Under the pieces are notes generated by a model. The model was not told the DNA's origin, searched no databases, and saw nothing but the letters and a program-made list of their open reading frames with translations. Positions 19,095-28,168 of a DNA stretch of 64,000 nt are shown here, in pieces. The position numbers and the translations under genes are program-made. This DNA is from Ruminococcaceae bacterium UBA2719 (lineage in GTDB: Bacteria > Bacillota > Clostridia > Oscillospirales > Acutalibacteraceae). The DNA lies in the NCBI GenBank assembly GCA_002353935.1, contig DEKP01000022.1:41215-105214 (forward strand). Reading direction: 5' to 3'. The stretch's first letter is position 1; every line of letters begins with the position of its first letter.

Positions 19095-20447
19095 ATGGAT
19101 ATAAGTTCTATAGCAAGTTATATTAACAAGGTAGAACTGTTTAAGATTTTGTTGCCGCTTTCGCTGGTGTTTTGTCTGGCAAAGGCGCTGGGACTTGTTG
19201 CAAGAAAGCTGCAGATGCCTCAGGTTGTAGGTCAGATTTTAGCCGGGCTTATACTGGGTCCTTGTGTGTTAAATATTATAGATATCAGCAGTCCTGATTA
19301 CGGCTTATCAATAAGAACTATCGCTGAGATTGGCGTTATAATGCTGATGTTTTCCGCCGGTTTGGGAACAAATCTAAAAGAACTTTTAAAGGTGGGGCAT
19401 ATAGCGTTTTTGGTTGCGGTTTCAGGAGTCTTTGTTCCGCTTGCAGGCGGCGTTGGAGTTTATTATTTATTTGGTTTTGATAACGGCTCAAGGTTTTTTG
19501 AAGCTCTGGTTATGGGAACTATTTTAGCTGCAACTTCGGTTAGTATTACTGTTCAGGCCTTAAAAGAGCTTGGATATTTGCGTTCAAAAGTCGGTAATAC
19601 TATACTTAGCGCGGCTATTATAGACGATGTTATTGGAATCATTGTACTGACTTTTGTTATCTCTGTGTCAGACAGCCGAGAAAAGGGTTCACACGACAGT
19701 ATAGAATTGGTTTGTCTAAAAGTTTTTTTATTTTTTGTTTTATCCTTTGTTTTGGGATTTATATTTTACAGGGCTTTCAAATGGCTCGAAAACCGTCGGC
19801 CTCATACCAGATCCATACCTATTTTCGCTATGGGTTTTTGCTTTTTTCTCGCTTATATTGCCGAGGTGTATTTTGGAATTGCAGAGATTACCGGAGCGTA
19901 TGCCGCTGGAATCATATTTTGTCAGTTAAAAAGCGCGCGATATATTGAAGAAAAAATTGATATTTGTTTGTATATGTTTTTCGGACCGGTATTTTTTGCG
20001 AGCGTCGGATTGAAATCAAACCTCAAGGGTATGAATTTATCAATTCTTTGGTTTGCGGCAGCTATCACAGTTGTAGCGCTTATTACAAAAGTAATCGGAT
20101 GCGGTCTAATGGCAAAGCTGTGCAGGTTCAGCAAATCAGACTCTTTAAAAGTCGGTGTTGGTATGATGACCAGGGGAGAAGTTGCGCTGATCGTTACAGA
20201 TAAGGGGATTACAGCAGGAATAATTGATAAGAGTATAAATTTTGCAGTGGTGCCGCTTATAATAGTATCTTCTCTTATAACTCCTATTTTATTAAAAGTT
20301 TTATATTCTATCTGGCCTGACAACAAGGTGAGAAGAAAAAAAGACCGCGAGAGCGAACAAAAAGCAATTACATATACAGGAATGTATGAGGACAAAGATA
20401 ACACTCAAGCAGAAGAAATTTCAAGTTCGGCTGATAATAAAGAATAA
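19095..20447 (+). CDS. CPA2-family cation/proton antiporter
   Basis: Integral membrane exchanger of the Kef/NapA type, 450 residues with about 12-13 hydrophobic segments. Family motifs include MPQVVGQILAGLILGP near residue 45, ATSVSITVQAL, the AIIDDVIGI double-aspartate motif central to cation translocation, and MTRGEVALI near the C-terminus. No cytoplasmic TrkA-N/RCK domain follows; the tail of about 40 residues is polar and charged. ATG 19095 has the ribosome site GGAAGTGAT and is preferred to the upstream ATG at 19065. Expected role is Na+ or K+ exchange for protons. Confidence 0.88.
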   Translation: MDISSIASYINKVELFKILLPLSLVFCLAKALGLVARKLQMPQVVGQILAGLILGPCVLNIIDISSPDYGLSIRTIAEIGVIMLMFSAGLGTNLKELLKVGHIAFLVAVSGVFVPLAGGVGVYYLFGFDNGSRFFEALVMGTILAATSVSITVQALKELGYLRSKVGNTILSAAIIDDVIGIIVLTFVISVSDSREKGSHDSIELVCLKVFLFFVLSFVLGFIFYRAFKWLENRRPHTRSIPIFAMGFCFFLAYIAEVYFGIAEITGAYAAGIIFCQLKSARYIEEKIDICLYMFFGPVFFASVGLKSNLKGMNLSILWFAAAITVVALITKVIGCGLMAKLCRFSKSDSLKVGVGMMTRGEVALIVTDKGITAGIIDKSINFAVVPLIIVSSLITPILLKVLYSIWPDNKVRRKKDRESEQKAITYTGMYEDKDNTQAEEISSSADNKE

Positions 20448-20463
20448 TTATCTCAATAAAGCT

Positions 20464-20500
20464 GCCCCCTAACAAAGAAGCACTTTCTTTGCTAGAGGGC
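20464..20500. terminator. Bidirectional terminator between antiporter and phosphoesterase genes
   Basis: GCCCCCTA plus CAAAGAA pair with TTCTTTG plus TAGAGGGC, closing a short loop. It separates two convergent genes. Confidence 0.7.
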
Positions 20501-20529
20501 AAAATTCTTAGTTTGTATGTATAATTAGA

Positions 20530-21723
20530 TCAAACAAATTTAACGTTTATAACAGCTATTTCATTATCGGTAGCAACTCTCATATTTGCGCCCCATACGC
20601 CAACACCTGATGTCGTGATGCTTTGCATACCGTTATATTCTTTGTAGCCGTATGCATTGTCCCAAAGCAATCCAATGGTAAGATTTCCCGGGAACATTTG
20701 ACCGTTATGAGTATGACCGCTCAACAAAAGATCACATCCGGCATTTGATAGGTTATCAAAATCATCCGGTTCATGGTACATAACTATAGAGGGCTTGTTT
20801 TTATCAAGATCTGACAAAAGTTCATCGGCGCTTTTTATCCTGCCGTCTGGTGAAACGGGCTTCTTTTCATCGTTTCTGCCGACTATATAAAATTCATCGT
20901 TTATCAAAACGCTTTCATCTACAAGCGTTTTAATATTTGAGTCGTTTAAAAATTGAATCATTCTTTCATCGTGGTATAGAGTTTCATTAAAGTTGGTTGT
21001 AAATCCCGCGAGGAGCTTTTGGCTTACATCATGATTGCCCCAGGTAGCAAAGGTGCCGTATTTACTTTTAATGTTTTTTAGTGCTTTTGTCAGAGCTTGC
21101 GGATTATCTAATGCATCATAGTCGTTGTCAAAGATATCTCCCGGCATACACACTATATCTGCGTTTTGTTTATTTATTAAATTTACCATTTTTTCTATAT
21201 GTTCAGTTCCAATGCTGTATCCCATATGTAAATCGGCTATCAGAGCAATTTTTAATTCTTGTCCTGATAATGCTTCGTTTTGGATTTCTACGTCATAATT
21301 TGTTATTTTTATCTCTTTTGCATGAAGCATGCCGTAGATACATACACAGGCTATCAGTAACATAGAAACAACGCCGCTGATGATACGAGGTTTTTTTCTT
21401 TTAAAGAAATCTTTTGGCAAAATTTTAAAAGCTCTTAAAATAATTGACAGCAGTTGACCTATAGCTACAATCAAAATTGTATAAATCTGAATACCAATCC
21501 AGTAATTGGCTATAAGATTTACCACGCGTTTGATTCCGGTGTTATTAGGTAGCAAAAAGCTCCATAGCGGAGTTAAAGCAATAAGAAAATAGAATATCCA
21601 AATAAAAATTTGAAGAATCTTATTTTTGAAAATATCTGATACAGCTTTTAAAAATCCGATAAATCTTATTAATATATATATATTAAGTAAAATGTATATC
21701 GGAGAAATAAATATGGCAATCAA
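20530..21723 (-). CDS. Membrane-anchored metallophosphoesterase (YkuE/YaeI-like)
   Basis: 397 residues with an N-terminal membrane region of about four hydrophobic segments (1-140) and a C-terminal calcineurin-like catalytic domain. Metal motifs are complete: IADLHMG, PGDIFDND, WGNHDVS and SGHTHNGQ. The catalytic domain would face outward or lie at the membrane. YkuE and YaeI relatives act on lipid or nucleotide-type phosphoesters, but the substrate is unknown. Translation begins at TTG 21723 with GGAGG upstream at good spacing. Confidence 0.85.
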   Translation of the reverse strand: MIAIFISPIYILLNIYILIRFIGFLKAVSDIFKNKILQIFIWIFYFLIALTPLWSFLLPNNTGIKRVVNLIANYWIGIQIYTILIVAIGQLLSIILRAFKILPKDFFKRKKPRIISGVVSMLLIACVCIYGMLHAKEIKITNYDVEIQNEALSGQELKIALIADLHMGYSIGTEHIEKMVNLINKQNADIVCMPGDIFDNDYDALDNPQALTKALKNIKSKYGTFATWGNHDVSQKLLAGFTTNFNETLYHDERMIQFLNDSNIKTLVDESVLINDEFYIVGRNDEKKPVSPDGRIKSADELLSDLDKNKPSIVMYHEPDDFDNLSNAGCDLLLSGHTHNGQMFPGNLTIGLLWDNAYGYKEYNGMQSITTSGVGVWGANMRVATDNEIAVINVKFV

Positions 21724-21813
21724 AGCAAAACCTCCGTTAGTTTCTTATAATTGTATAAAATTTTGAATTATATTTATGATATCATGAGTGTGAAATGAAT
21801 TCAATATATTATG

Positions 21814-21842
21814 TTGAATAAAGTCGATTTTTGTGATAAAAT
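21814..21842 (+). promoter_or_regulatory. Promoter of the DUF975-CmpB fusion gene
   Basis: -35 TTGAAT (21814-21819) and -10 TAAAAT (21837-21842), 17-bp spacer, about 30 bp before ATG 21873. Confidence 0.65.
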
Positions 21843-21872
21843 TACAATTAATCAATATTTGAGGGGTAAAAT

Positions 21873-23729
21873 ATGAGTAGAAAACAAATGAAAAACTTAG
21901 GAAAGACTGCATTAAAAAAACACTATTGGATGTATTTTTTAATCTGTCTTATTGCTGCTCTTTTGGGAGTAATGTACACTTCATCACTAACGGCTGCAAA
22001 GCTTATGACTAATAACAGTTTATTTGCGTCGAGCGATAATTCGACTGCTGTCTCTGACGATACTAAAATACATACGTCAATGGATATAAAAGCTTCGGAT
22101 GTAATCAATAATGTTTTTGATGAATATTCTAATGATGACAAAAAAAGCACATCGAAATCAGATAAAATCGGAACACTTGAATTTGGAAAAAGCCGTGGGA
22201 TTTTTGCTTATTTTGCCGATTTGGTTTCAGCGGGATCTCCTATTGTAACATTTTTAGCGGCAGGTATTAGCCTCATTGTGTCTAAAAACATTTGGTCGGC
22301 GTTTGCTATTTTAATGGCGTCGCTGCTTATGATTTTTGTTTGGATCTTTTTTATTAATACTTACAAGGTTGTAATGAACAGGTTCTTTTTAGAAGGAAGA
22401 ATATATCAAAAATTACCTGCTAACCGCTTTTTGTATATTTTCCATCTTAATATGTTACCAAAAGCTGCAATGACCATGCTTGTCACCAGCATTTTTCAAG
22501 CTCTCTGGGATTTGACAATAGTAGGTGGCATTATAAAGAGCTATTCTTATTATATGGTGCCGTATATTGTGGCTGAAAATCCATCGATTTCACCGTTGAA
22601 GGCAATAACTCTTTCAAGACGTATGATGAAAGGGCACAAGTGGGAATGCTTTGTATTAGATCTAAGCTTTATTCTTTGGAACATACTTGATTTTTTAACT
22701 ATAGGGCTTTTTGGTATGTTCTATTTGAATATGTATAAGTCGGCGACCTTTGCTGAATATTACGTAAAAATTCGCAACACTGCTATAGAAGAAAAAATTG
22801 AAAATACATATATGCTGAATGACACCTATTTATATAAATATGCATCGGAATCTGATTTAAATGAAACCTATTCGGATGTTATTGAGTTAATGAATTCTCC
22901 AATAGAAAAACCGAAGGAATATAAGGGAGTCATGGGCTTTTTTGCTAATATTTTCGGAATAATACCAAAATACGATGAAGAAGAAAAGTTGTATTCCGAG
23001 TATATGAACAGGCAAGCAGAAATAAAAGCTTATAAAAATGCAGTTAATAAAAAGGCGTATCCAAAACGCTTGCATCCTATCCCGGAAAAGAAAAAGCGTA
23101 AAAGAATTGATCATCTGAATTATCTTCGTCGTTATTCTATAACTTCCATTATACTGTTATTCTTTTCTTGCAGCTTTATAGGCTGGCTTTGGGAAGTTTC
23201 TTTACATTTGGTAAAAGACGGCGCGTTTGTAAACAGGGGAGTTATGCACGGACCATGGCTTCCGATATACGGCGCCGGCGGCGTATGTATACTGATTTTA
23301 CTTAATAAGCTCAGGCATAAGCCGATAGTCGAGTTTATAGCAGCTGTTGTGCTTTGCGGAGCAGTCGAATATGCAACCAGCGCTTATCTTGAAGTTTCGT
23401 TTAATCAAAAGTGGTGGGATTACAGTGGATATTTTCTTAATCTCAACGGAAGGATTTGCGCTGAAGGCTTGCTTATATTCGGCTTGGGCGGTATGGCAAT
23501 TGTATATTTGCTGGCTCCAGTTTTGGATAACTTTTTCAGAAAATTATCGCTCAAAGTAGTTATCCCGCTTTGTGTAGCGCTAATAATGCTTTTTGCAGGG
23601 GATATGGTATTTTCTCATTATTATCCTAATGCCGGAAAAGGCATTACCGATTATGAGGCTGTTTCAGATACAGAAACCTCGCAAACCGGAATTAAAGATC
23701 TTATTGATAATTTATTCTCAAAAGAGTAA
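21873..23729 (+). CDS. DUF975 - CmpB-type two-domain membrane protein
   Basis: 618 residues. The N-terminal part (about 1-300) resembles DUF975: a short cytosolic start with KKHYWMYFLICLIAALLGV as first segment, a polar extracytoplasmic loop of about 90 residues, then several helices and the conserved ENPSISPLKAITLSRRMM and GHKWECF stretch. After a basic linker (about 345-420), the C-terminal part matches the family labelled ABC_trans_CmpB in Pfam: FIGWLWEV, NRGVMHGPWLPIYG, EYATSAYLE and WWDYSGYFLNLNGRIC. It lacks an ATPase partner nearby, so an ABC-permease role is doubtful. Function is unknown. GAGGGG precedes the ATG. Confidence 0.8.
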   Translation: MSRKQMKNLGKTALKKHYWMYFLICLIAALLGVMYTSSLTAAKLMTNNSLFASSDNSTAVSDDTKIHTSMDIKASDVINNVFDEYSNDDKKSTSKSDKIGTLEFGKSRGIFAYFADLVSAGSPIVTFLAAGISLIVSKNIWSAFAILMASLLMIFVWIFFINTYKVVMNRFFLEGRIYQKLPANRFLYIFHLNMLPKAAMTMLVTSIFQALWDLTIVGGIIKSYSYYMVPYIVAENPSISPLKAITLSRRMMKGHKWECFVLDLSFILWNILDFLTIGLFGMFYLNMYKSATFAEYYVKIRNTAIEEKIENTYMLNDTYLYKYASESDLNETYSDVIELMNSPIEKPKEYKGVMGFFANIFGIIPKYDEEEKLYSEYMNRQAEIKAYKNAVNKKAYPKRLHPIPEKKKRKRIDHLNYLRRYSITSIILLFFSCSFIGWLWEVSLHLVKDGAFVNRGVMHGPWLPIYGAGGVCILILLNKLRHKPIVEFIAAVVLCGAVEYATSAYLEVSFNQKWWDYSGYFLNLNGRICAEGLLIFGLGGMAIVYLLAPVLDNFFRKLSLKVVIPLCVALIMLFAGDMVFSHYYPNAGKGITDYEAVSDTETSQTGIKDLIDNLFSKE

Positions 23730-23736
23730 TTATTAC

Positions 23737-23782
23737 TTGCCTCTTTTAAAGAAAAGCTTTCTAAAAAAGAGGCAAAATTTTT
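23737..23782 (+). terminator. Terminator after the DUF975-CmpB gene
   Basis: TTGCCTCTTTT pairs with AAAAGAGGCAA, followed by AATTTTTTG. Confidence 0.8.
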
Positions 23783-23844
23783 GATTAATAAATTACCTTG
23801 CAAACTGAAACGTCAAAGTTTATAGCTGTTATGTAGAAAAATCA

Positions 23845-23874
23845 AAGGCATCCGAACAAGAATTCGGATGCCTT
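23845..23874. terminator. Terminator of pckA
   Basis: AAGGCATCCGAA and TTCGGATGCCTT form a perfect 12-bp stem. On the reverse strand TTTGATTTTT follows, fitting pckA; the forward side has a weaker T run. Confidence 0.85.
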
Positions 23875-23905
23875 AAGTATTTTTGGTATTATTAAGCTTT
23901 TAAAA

Positions 23906-25603
23906 TCATTCGGAAATTTCGTCAACGATTTTTTGAACAGCTTCTAACGCTTCATCAGGAAGCTTATCATAGCCGCTCTTTTTCTCAGCAAAGCCTTCGA
24001 TAGCGCTGACACGGTTTTGCATAGCGGCTTTAAGAGCGTCTTTATATTCTTTGTCGTTTAGATCAGGAGTAAAGCCCTCCCAGTTTAAAATCTCGATGTC
24101 TTCAAACGGACCCCATTGGGTGAACTCAGCCTTGTTTTCAACGATTGCTTCCAAAATACCGAGGGTATCTTCTTTTTGTACCTTTTTACCCATAAAGTCG
24201 CCTGTGTTGATAATGTAGCAGTCAACGTTCTTTTCTTCAACTAACTTTTTGAACTTAACATAGTCGTTTACAAGCGGATAAGTTCTAAACGGGTTTGCAT
24301 AAGGAACAATTCTTAATGCGTTCATATCTGTGCCGGCTTTAACACGCTCTGCGGAAGAAGTTTTTGTGGCGAGAGTTGCTCCCATAACAGAAGCTAATGA
24401 AGCGCCCTTTAATTTAACGCAAGGCGGAATTGTAGGATCCTTCATAATCCAGAAGATAGCGTTTACCGGAGCGTCGATCTTATCAACGCGGTTCGGTGAC
24501 CAAAGCTTTGATTTGATAGCTCTGCCGTTTCCGTTTCTGATATCTTCGGTAACAAGCTGGATTTTTCCGTCCTCGTCCATTGTAGCAGAGCAGTTTTGAG
24601 CAGATAAAAGATATTTGTTATCCGGGCATCCTGTAGGATAGTCAGCGGTTTTATCAAAGTAGGTAGGCTCTAGAGCGATAGATGCGCAGGTGTCTGTATT
24701 AATGATAAAAGCGTCGTCGTGTAAAACCTTGATAGAAGGATATTTACCGTCGTGTTTAGCGTGGGTGAGTGTGGATTTGCCTGAACCTGACAAACCGTAA
24801 ACAGAAGCAACGTATTTTGAACCGTCATCAAGAGTATATTCTTTTTGACCGCCGTGGCATGAAGCGTAGCCATTGCGATTAGCTATAGCCCAAGCCATAG
24901 TAAGCGTACCTTTTTTATGTTCGCCGAAATATTTCATTCCAAGAATAGCGGCGCAGTTAGCGTTTGTATCAAAATAGCAGCAAGTCAGATCATCGCTTAA
25001 GCAGCTGTAATCAACGTCAGGGCTGGGAGTTGGAGCCCACTGAGGATCAGAGAAAATGTAGATATCTGCCTCTTTTCCGTCGCCCACAGGCTTTGAATTT
25101 TTATACATTTTTACATATTCATCAGACATATACTGGAAGTTAATCATCCAGTTATACATAAGATTTTCTTCGCCCTCAGGGATAAGCAGATGAGCTTTTA
25201 CCATAAATTCTTCATCCAAACCAACATAGCAAGTAGCGTGATAAAGCTTTTTAAAACGAGTCTTATAAATTGCGTCCATTACAACTTTATCGAGCTTTGC
25301 ATCGTCAACACCGGGTTCTCCTTTTATGCGGCGGGCAGCAGCGTATCTTCCGGTTACAGCGCCGTCGTTAAAAAGCAGTACCTTTGCATCTTCCGGCAGA
25401 CCGAATTCTTCGCCTCTGTATACAGGCATATCTGTGACAATAGTACCGGGTGAATTTTTAGCAAGATTGTAAGCTTCTTTTAGAGTGTCAACTCTGACAA
25501 CGTTGTTGCCATAGAAAGCAGCTTCGATAATAGATCTTGTTTTTGAGAAACCGACTTTACCTAAGCCGATTTCGTTTAATTTGTAATTAGCTTTTGTTGA
25601 CAT
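23906..25603 (-). CDS. pckA: Phosphoenolpyruvate carboxykinase (ATP)
   Basis: Interconverts oxaloacetate + ATP and PEP + CO2 + ADP. In fermenting anaerobes it often runs toward oxaloacetate. The P-loop GLSGSGKSTL and the following KVLHDDAFII metal/adenine region identify the ATP-dependent class; GCPDNKYLLSAQN and the AERVKAGTD stretch are also present. At 565 residues it is slightly longer than the usual 520-540, with extra sequence at both ends. AGGAGGA precedes the ATG. Two overlapping promoters lie upstream and a strong terminator lies downstream. Confidence 0.95.
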   Translation of the reverse strand: MSTKANYKLNEIGLGKVGFSKTRSIIEAAFYGNNVVRVDTLKEAYNLAKNSPGTIVTDMPVYRGEEFGLPEDAKVLLFNDGAVTGRYAAARRIKGEPGVDDAKLDKVVMDAIYKTRFKKLYHATCYVGLDEEFMVKAHLLIPEGEENLMYNWMINFQYMSDEYVKMYKNSKPVGDGKEADIYIFSDPQWAPTPSPDVDYSCLSDDLTCCYFDTNANCAAILGMKYFGEHKKGTLTMAWAIANRNGYASCHGGQKEYTLDDGSKYVASVYGLSGSGKSTLTHAKHDGKYPSIKVLHDDAFIINTDTCASIALEPTYFDKTADYPTGCPDNKYLLSAQNCSATMDEDGKIQLVTEDIRNGNGRAIKSKLWSPNRVDKIDAPVNAIFWIMKDPTIPPCVKLKGASLASVMGATLATKTSSAERVKAGTDMNALRIVPYANPFRTYPLVNDYVKFKKLVEEKNVDCYIINTGDFMGKKVQKEDTLGILEAIVENKAEFTQWGPFEDIEILNWEGFTPDLNDKEYKDALKAAMQNRVSAIEGFAEKKSGYDKLPDEALEAVQKIVDEISE

Positions 25604-25670
25604 AATGTTCCTCCTAAAAAACAGTATATAAATACATAATTACATAATTATAAATAATTATACAATCTAA

Positions 25671-25704
25671 ATTATCGTATAATATCACAAAAAAGTCAAG
25701 TCAA
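25671..25704 (-). promoter_or_regulatory. Two overlapping pckA promoters
   Basis: On the reverse strand, TTGACT (25699-25704) with TATACG (25676-25681), and TTGACT (25694-25699) with GATAAT (25671-25676), each pair separated by 17 bp and offset by 5 bp. A leader of about 65 bases follows. Confidence 0.6.
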
Positions 25705-25807
25705 AAACCTTATAAATTAATTTTTATAAAAAATCAAAGCAAAATAGCGCTAGATTTTATTTGTATATACCCGATTATTTGGAAAAAATTATCAACAGCA
25801 CTTACAC

Positions 25808-25840
25808 AAACAAAAAACATCGCCGCAAAAAGCGGCGATG
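25808..25840 (-). terminator. Terminator of the L,D-transpeptidase gene
   Basis: Reverse strand CATCGCCGC and GCGGCGATG form a 9-bp stem with a five-base loop, followed by TTTTTTG. Confidence 0.9.
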
Positions 25841-25850
25841 AGCAAAGTGG

Positions 25851-27341
25851 TTAATAAACAATAACAGGCGTTCCTATACGTGTATATTGATAAAGTTTTT
25901 TTACGTCGCCATAAGGAGTGTTTACACATCCGTGCGAGCCGTTGCCTTTATAGATATTTCCGCCGTAGCTGCTGCGCCAGCTAGAGTCATGTATGCCGCA
26001 GCCTGAGTAAGTAAACGCCATCCAATAGTTTACCCGAGAAGCATATCCGGGACCGACTAAGGTAGCGGGGGATAGTTTTTGATAAATTTTATAGTAGCCT
26101 TTAGGTGTATCATTAGTGCCGTAGTTTCCTGTAACGACTTTTGAAGTAACTTTCAAATCTCCATTTTTGTAGTACCAAATGCGTTGTTGCTTGATACTTA
26201 TTTCTACATATTCATTTCCTACGCTCTTTGAATATGCGTTTTTGTTAATGGTTACAGATAGCGGAAGATAAGTACCGTATGCTTTTACTGTAGATGAACC
26301 GACATATCTGTACGGAATAATTCTGAAGTAATATTTCTTTCCGTTTGTCAGCCTTATAGTGTTTTCATAATCTGCAGTGGTAGTTGAAAGCTTTTTAAAA
26401 TATTTGGTTTGGTTTGTTGTGGCGTAGTAGATATCGTAACCCTGTGCATATTTGTTCTTTCTCCAGGACATTGAAGCGCGAGAAAGCTGAGTAGTAAAAC
26501 CGGTTTTTACAGGAGCGCATAATCCGCAAACTGTCTCAAGGCGGTCTGAAATATCGCTTAAAATTACTTTGCCGTCTGCGTCTCTGCGCCAGGCTTTAAC
26601 CCTATAATAGTATCCTCTGCCTTGTTCGACACTTGTATCTTTAAAATATGCAGTATTTTTATATAGTGCTTTATATTTTACAAGGCTTCCGTTTGTTTTA
26701 TAGCACTGACGATATACTATATATCCGTCTGCGTTAGGGTTCTTATCCCAACTAAAATCAATATATGAAGATGAGTGTTCAAGCCAAAGACCGGTTACCT
26801 TTTTAGGTGTGGTTGTAGTTTTGAAAACAGAAGCTGCTCCTTCTATCTTTTTGTTGTCGTCGTCTTTTACATAAGCGCAGATTTTAAACTCATACATAGT
26901 AGAATTAGTAAGATCGGTTTTTTTGTACGTGGTTTTTGTGGTTGTCGTTAGATAGGAGAAAGCTTTTTTTGTATCAGCATTGCGCCAGTATATGTTAAAT
27001 CCGTCAGCATTGCCGGCATAATTCCAACTTAGAGATATGGAAGTAGTCGCATTTGAGGTGCGCATAATATTTTTAACTGTTCCTACAGTAATTTCGGGTT
27101 TGGTAGGTTGTTGTGTTTCTTCCTGAGCGGGTTGTTGAGTATCCGTTTCTTGAGTAGCAGGATTGGTTTCTTCCTGATTTTCTAAAACAGCTGAATTTTC
27201 TTTGCTTTCAGTTGTTGATAAATTAGAATTTACATTTTTTTCTTCGCTGACTTCGGCAGATACAGACAGACAGAATGTCACTCCTATTAATATTAACGTA
27301 ATCATCAGCAAAGCAAGCGACCGCTTTTTGAGTTTTTGCAT
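25851..27341 (-). CDS. Secreted L,D-transpeptidase with FN3-like repeats
   Basis: 496 residues. A signal peptide (about 1-30, LIGVTFCLSVSA) is followed by a Thr/Gln/Glu-rich linker (to about 85), three fibronectin-III-like modules (about 90-370, each with a YYYRVKA- or YFRIIPY-type strand), and a C-terminal YkuD domain (about 370-496). The catalytic motif is HDSSW followed by GNGSHGCVN, with the active cysteine in SHGC. It should crosslink peptidoglycan by 3-3 bonds or attach proteins to it. ATG 27341 has GGGGGAA upstream and is preferred over ATG 27365. xpt lies 60 bp upstream on the same strand, possibly co-transcribed. Confidence 0.87.
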   Translation of the reverse strand: MQKLKKRSLALLMITLILIGVTFCLSVSAEVSEEKNVNSNLSTTESKENSAVLENQEETNPATQETDTQQPAQEETQQPTKPEITVGTVKNIMRTSNATTSISLSWNYAGNADGFNIYWRNADTKKAFSYLTTTTKTTYKKTDLTNSTMYEFKICAYVKDDDNKKIEGAASVFKTTTTPKKVTGLWLEHSSSYIDFSWDKNPNADGYIVYRQCYKTNGSLVKYKALYKNTAYFKDTSVEQGRGYYYRVKAWRRDADGKVILSDISDRLETVCGLCAPVKTGFTTQLSRASMSWRKNKYAQGYDIYYATTNQTKYFKKLSTTTADYENTIRLTNGKKYYFRIIPYRYVGSSTVKAYGTYLPLSVTINKNAYSKSVGNEYVEISIKQQRIWYYKNGDLKVTSKVVTGNYGTNDTPKGYYKIYQKLSPATLVGPGYASRVNYWMAFTYSGCGIHDSSWRSSYGGNIYKGNGSHGCVNTPYGDVKKLYQYTRIGTPVIVY

Positions 27342-27401
27342 TATTGTTCCCCCGTTTTTACTCATTGTTATATGATTTAAGATTCTTTAGATTTATAAAA
27401 T

Positions 27402-27977
27402 TTAATTTATGAACTCAATTTCACCGTTTTCCTTCATGCTTTTAATTCTGGCGAGGGATTCAACTCTGATACCCATATCGCGAATCATTTTGCCGCCCTC
27501 TTGGTAAGCTTTTTCTATTATTATACCGGCACCTACAATAGTGGCTTTGGCGTCGCTTATAAGATTAATAAGCCCGTTAAGAGCCGATCCCTTTGCCAAG
27601 AAGTCGTCAATGATGAGAATTTTATCTTCATTGTTTAAAAATTCTTTTGAAACAATGATGTCATATGTGTTCTTGTGAGTAAAAGATTCAACCTTTGAGG
27701 TGTATACATCTCCGGCGATATTAACGGTCTTTTGTTTTTTTGCAAATACTACCGGCACGTTAAATTCTTGTGCTACGATGCATGCAATGCCAATACCTGA
27801 TGCTTCAATCGTCAGTATTTTATTAATTTCTTCTCCTTCAAAACGACGTTTGAATTCTTTTGCTAAAAGAGATATAAACGCAACGTCAATTTGATGGTTT
27901 ACAAAGCTGTCGACTTTTAGGATATTTCCTTTTCCGATTTTTCCGTCTTTGAGGATTCTTTTTTCAAGCAATTCCAT
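27402..27977 (-). CDS. xpt: Xanthine phosphoribosyltransferase
   Basis: Forms XMP from xanthine and PRPP, 191 residues, exactly the family size. The start MELLEKRI, the EASGIGIA stretch, VFAKKQK and the PRPP motif ILIIDDFLAKGSAL are diagnostic. Xanthine made by the guanine deaminase in this window could be salvaged here. No purine riboswitch core is visible in the leader, unlike many Firmicute xpt genes. GGAGAG precedes the ATG. Confidence 0.94.
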   Translation of the reverse strand: MELLEKRILKDGKIGKGNILKVDSFVNHQIDVAFISLLAKEFKRRFEGEEINKILTIEASGIGIACIVAQEFNVPVVFAKKQKTVNIAGDVYTSKVESFTHKNTYDIIVSKEFLNNEDKILIIDDFLAKGSALNGLINLISDAKATIVGAGIIIEKAYQEGGKMIRDMGIRVESLARIKSMKENGEIEFIN

Positions 27978-28103
27978 TATAAGACTCTCCTAATACATAT
28001 TTATAACATTATAAAAATATTACTATATTTAAAAATATTTAGCAATAGTTTTTTCGAAAAAAGGCTAAACATGTCGAATGTTTTTAAAGCGTTGTTTAGA
28101 ATC

Positions 28104-28132
28104 TTGACGATGCTTGATTTATTATCTATAAT
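28104..28132 (+). promoter_or_regulatory. fhs promoter
   Basis: -35 TTGACG (28104-28109) and -10 TATAAT (28127-28132), 17-bp spacer, 36 bp before the fhs start. Confidence 0.75.
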
Positions 28133-28168
28133 TGTCAGTAGATAAATAAAACAACGAGGGATACAACT

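Noticed and set aside
19922..20404. 160-residue reverse ORF inside the antiporter gene
   Set aside because: It is antisense to conserved membrane segments and has no ribosome site or family features.
27978..28168. Purine riboswitch before xpt
   Set aside because: xpt in many Firmicutes has one, but neither the conserved core nor the loop sequences are present on the reverse strand; the leader is plain A+T-rich DNA.
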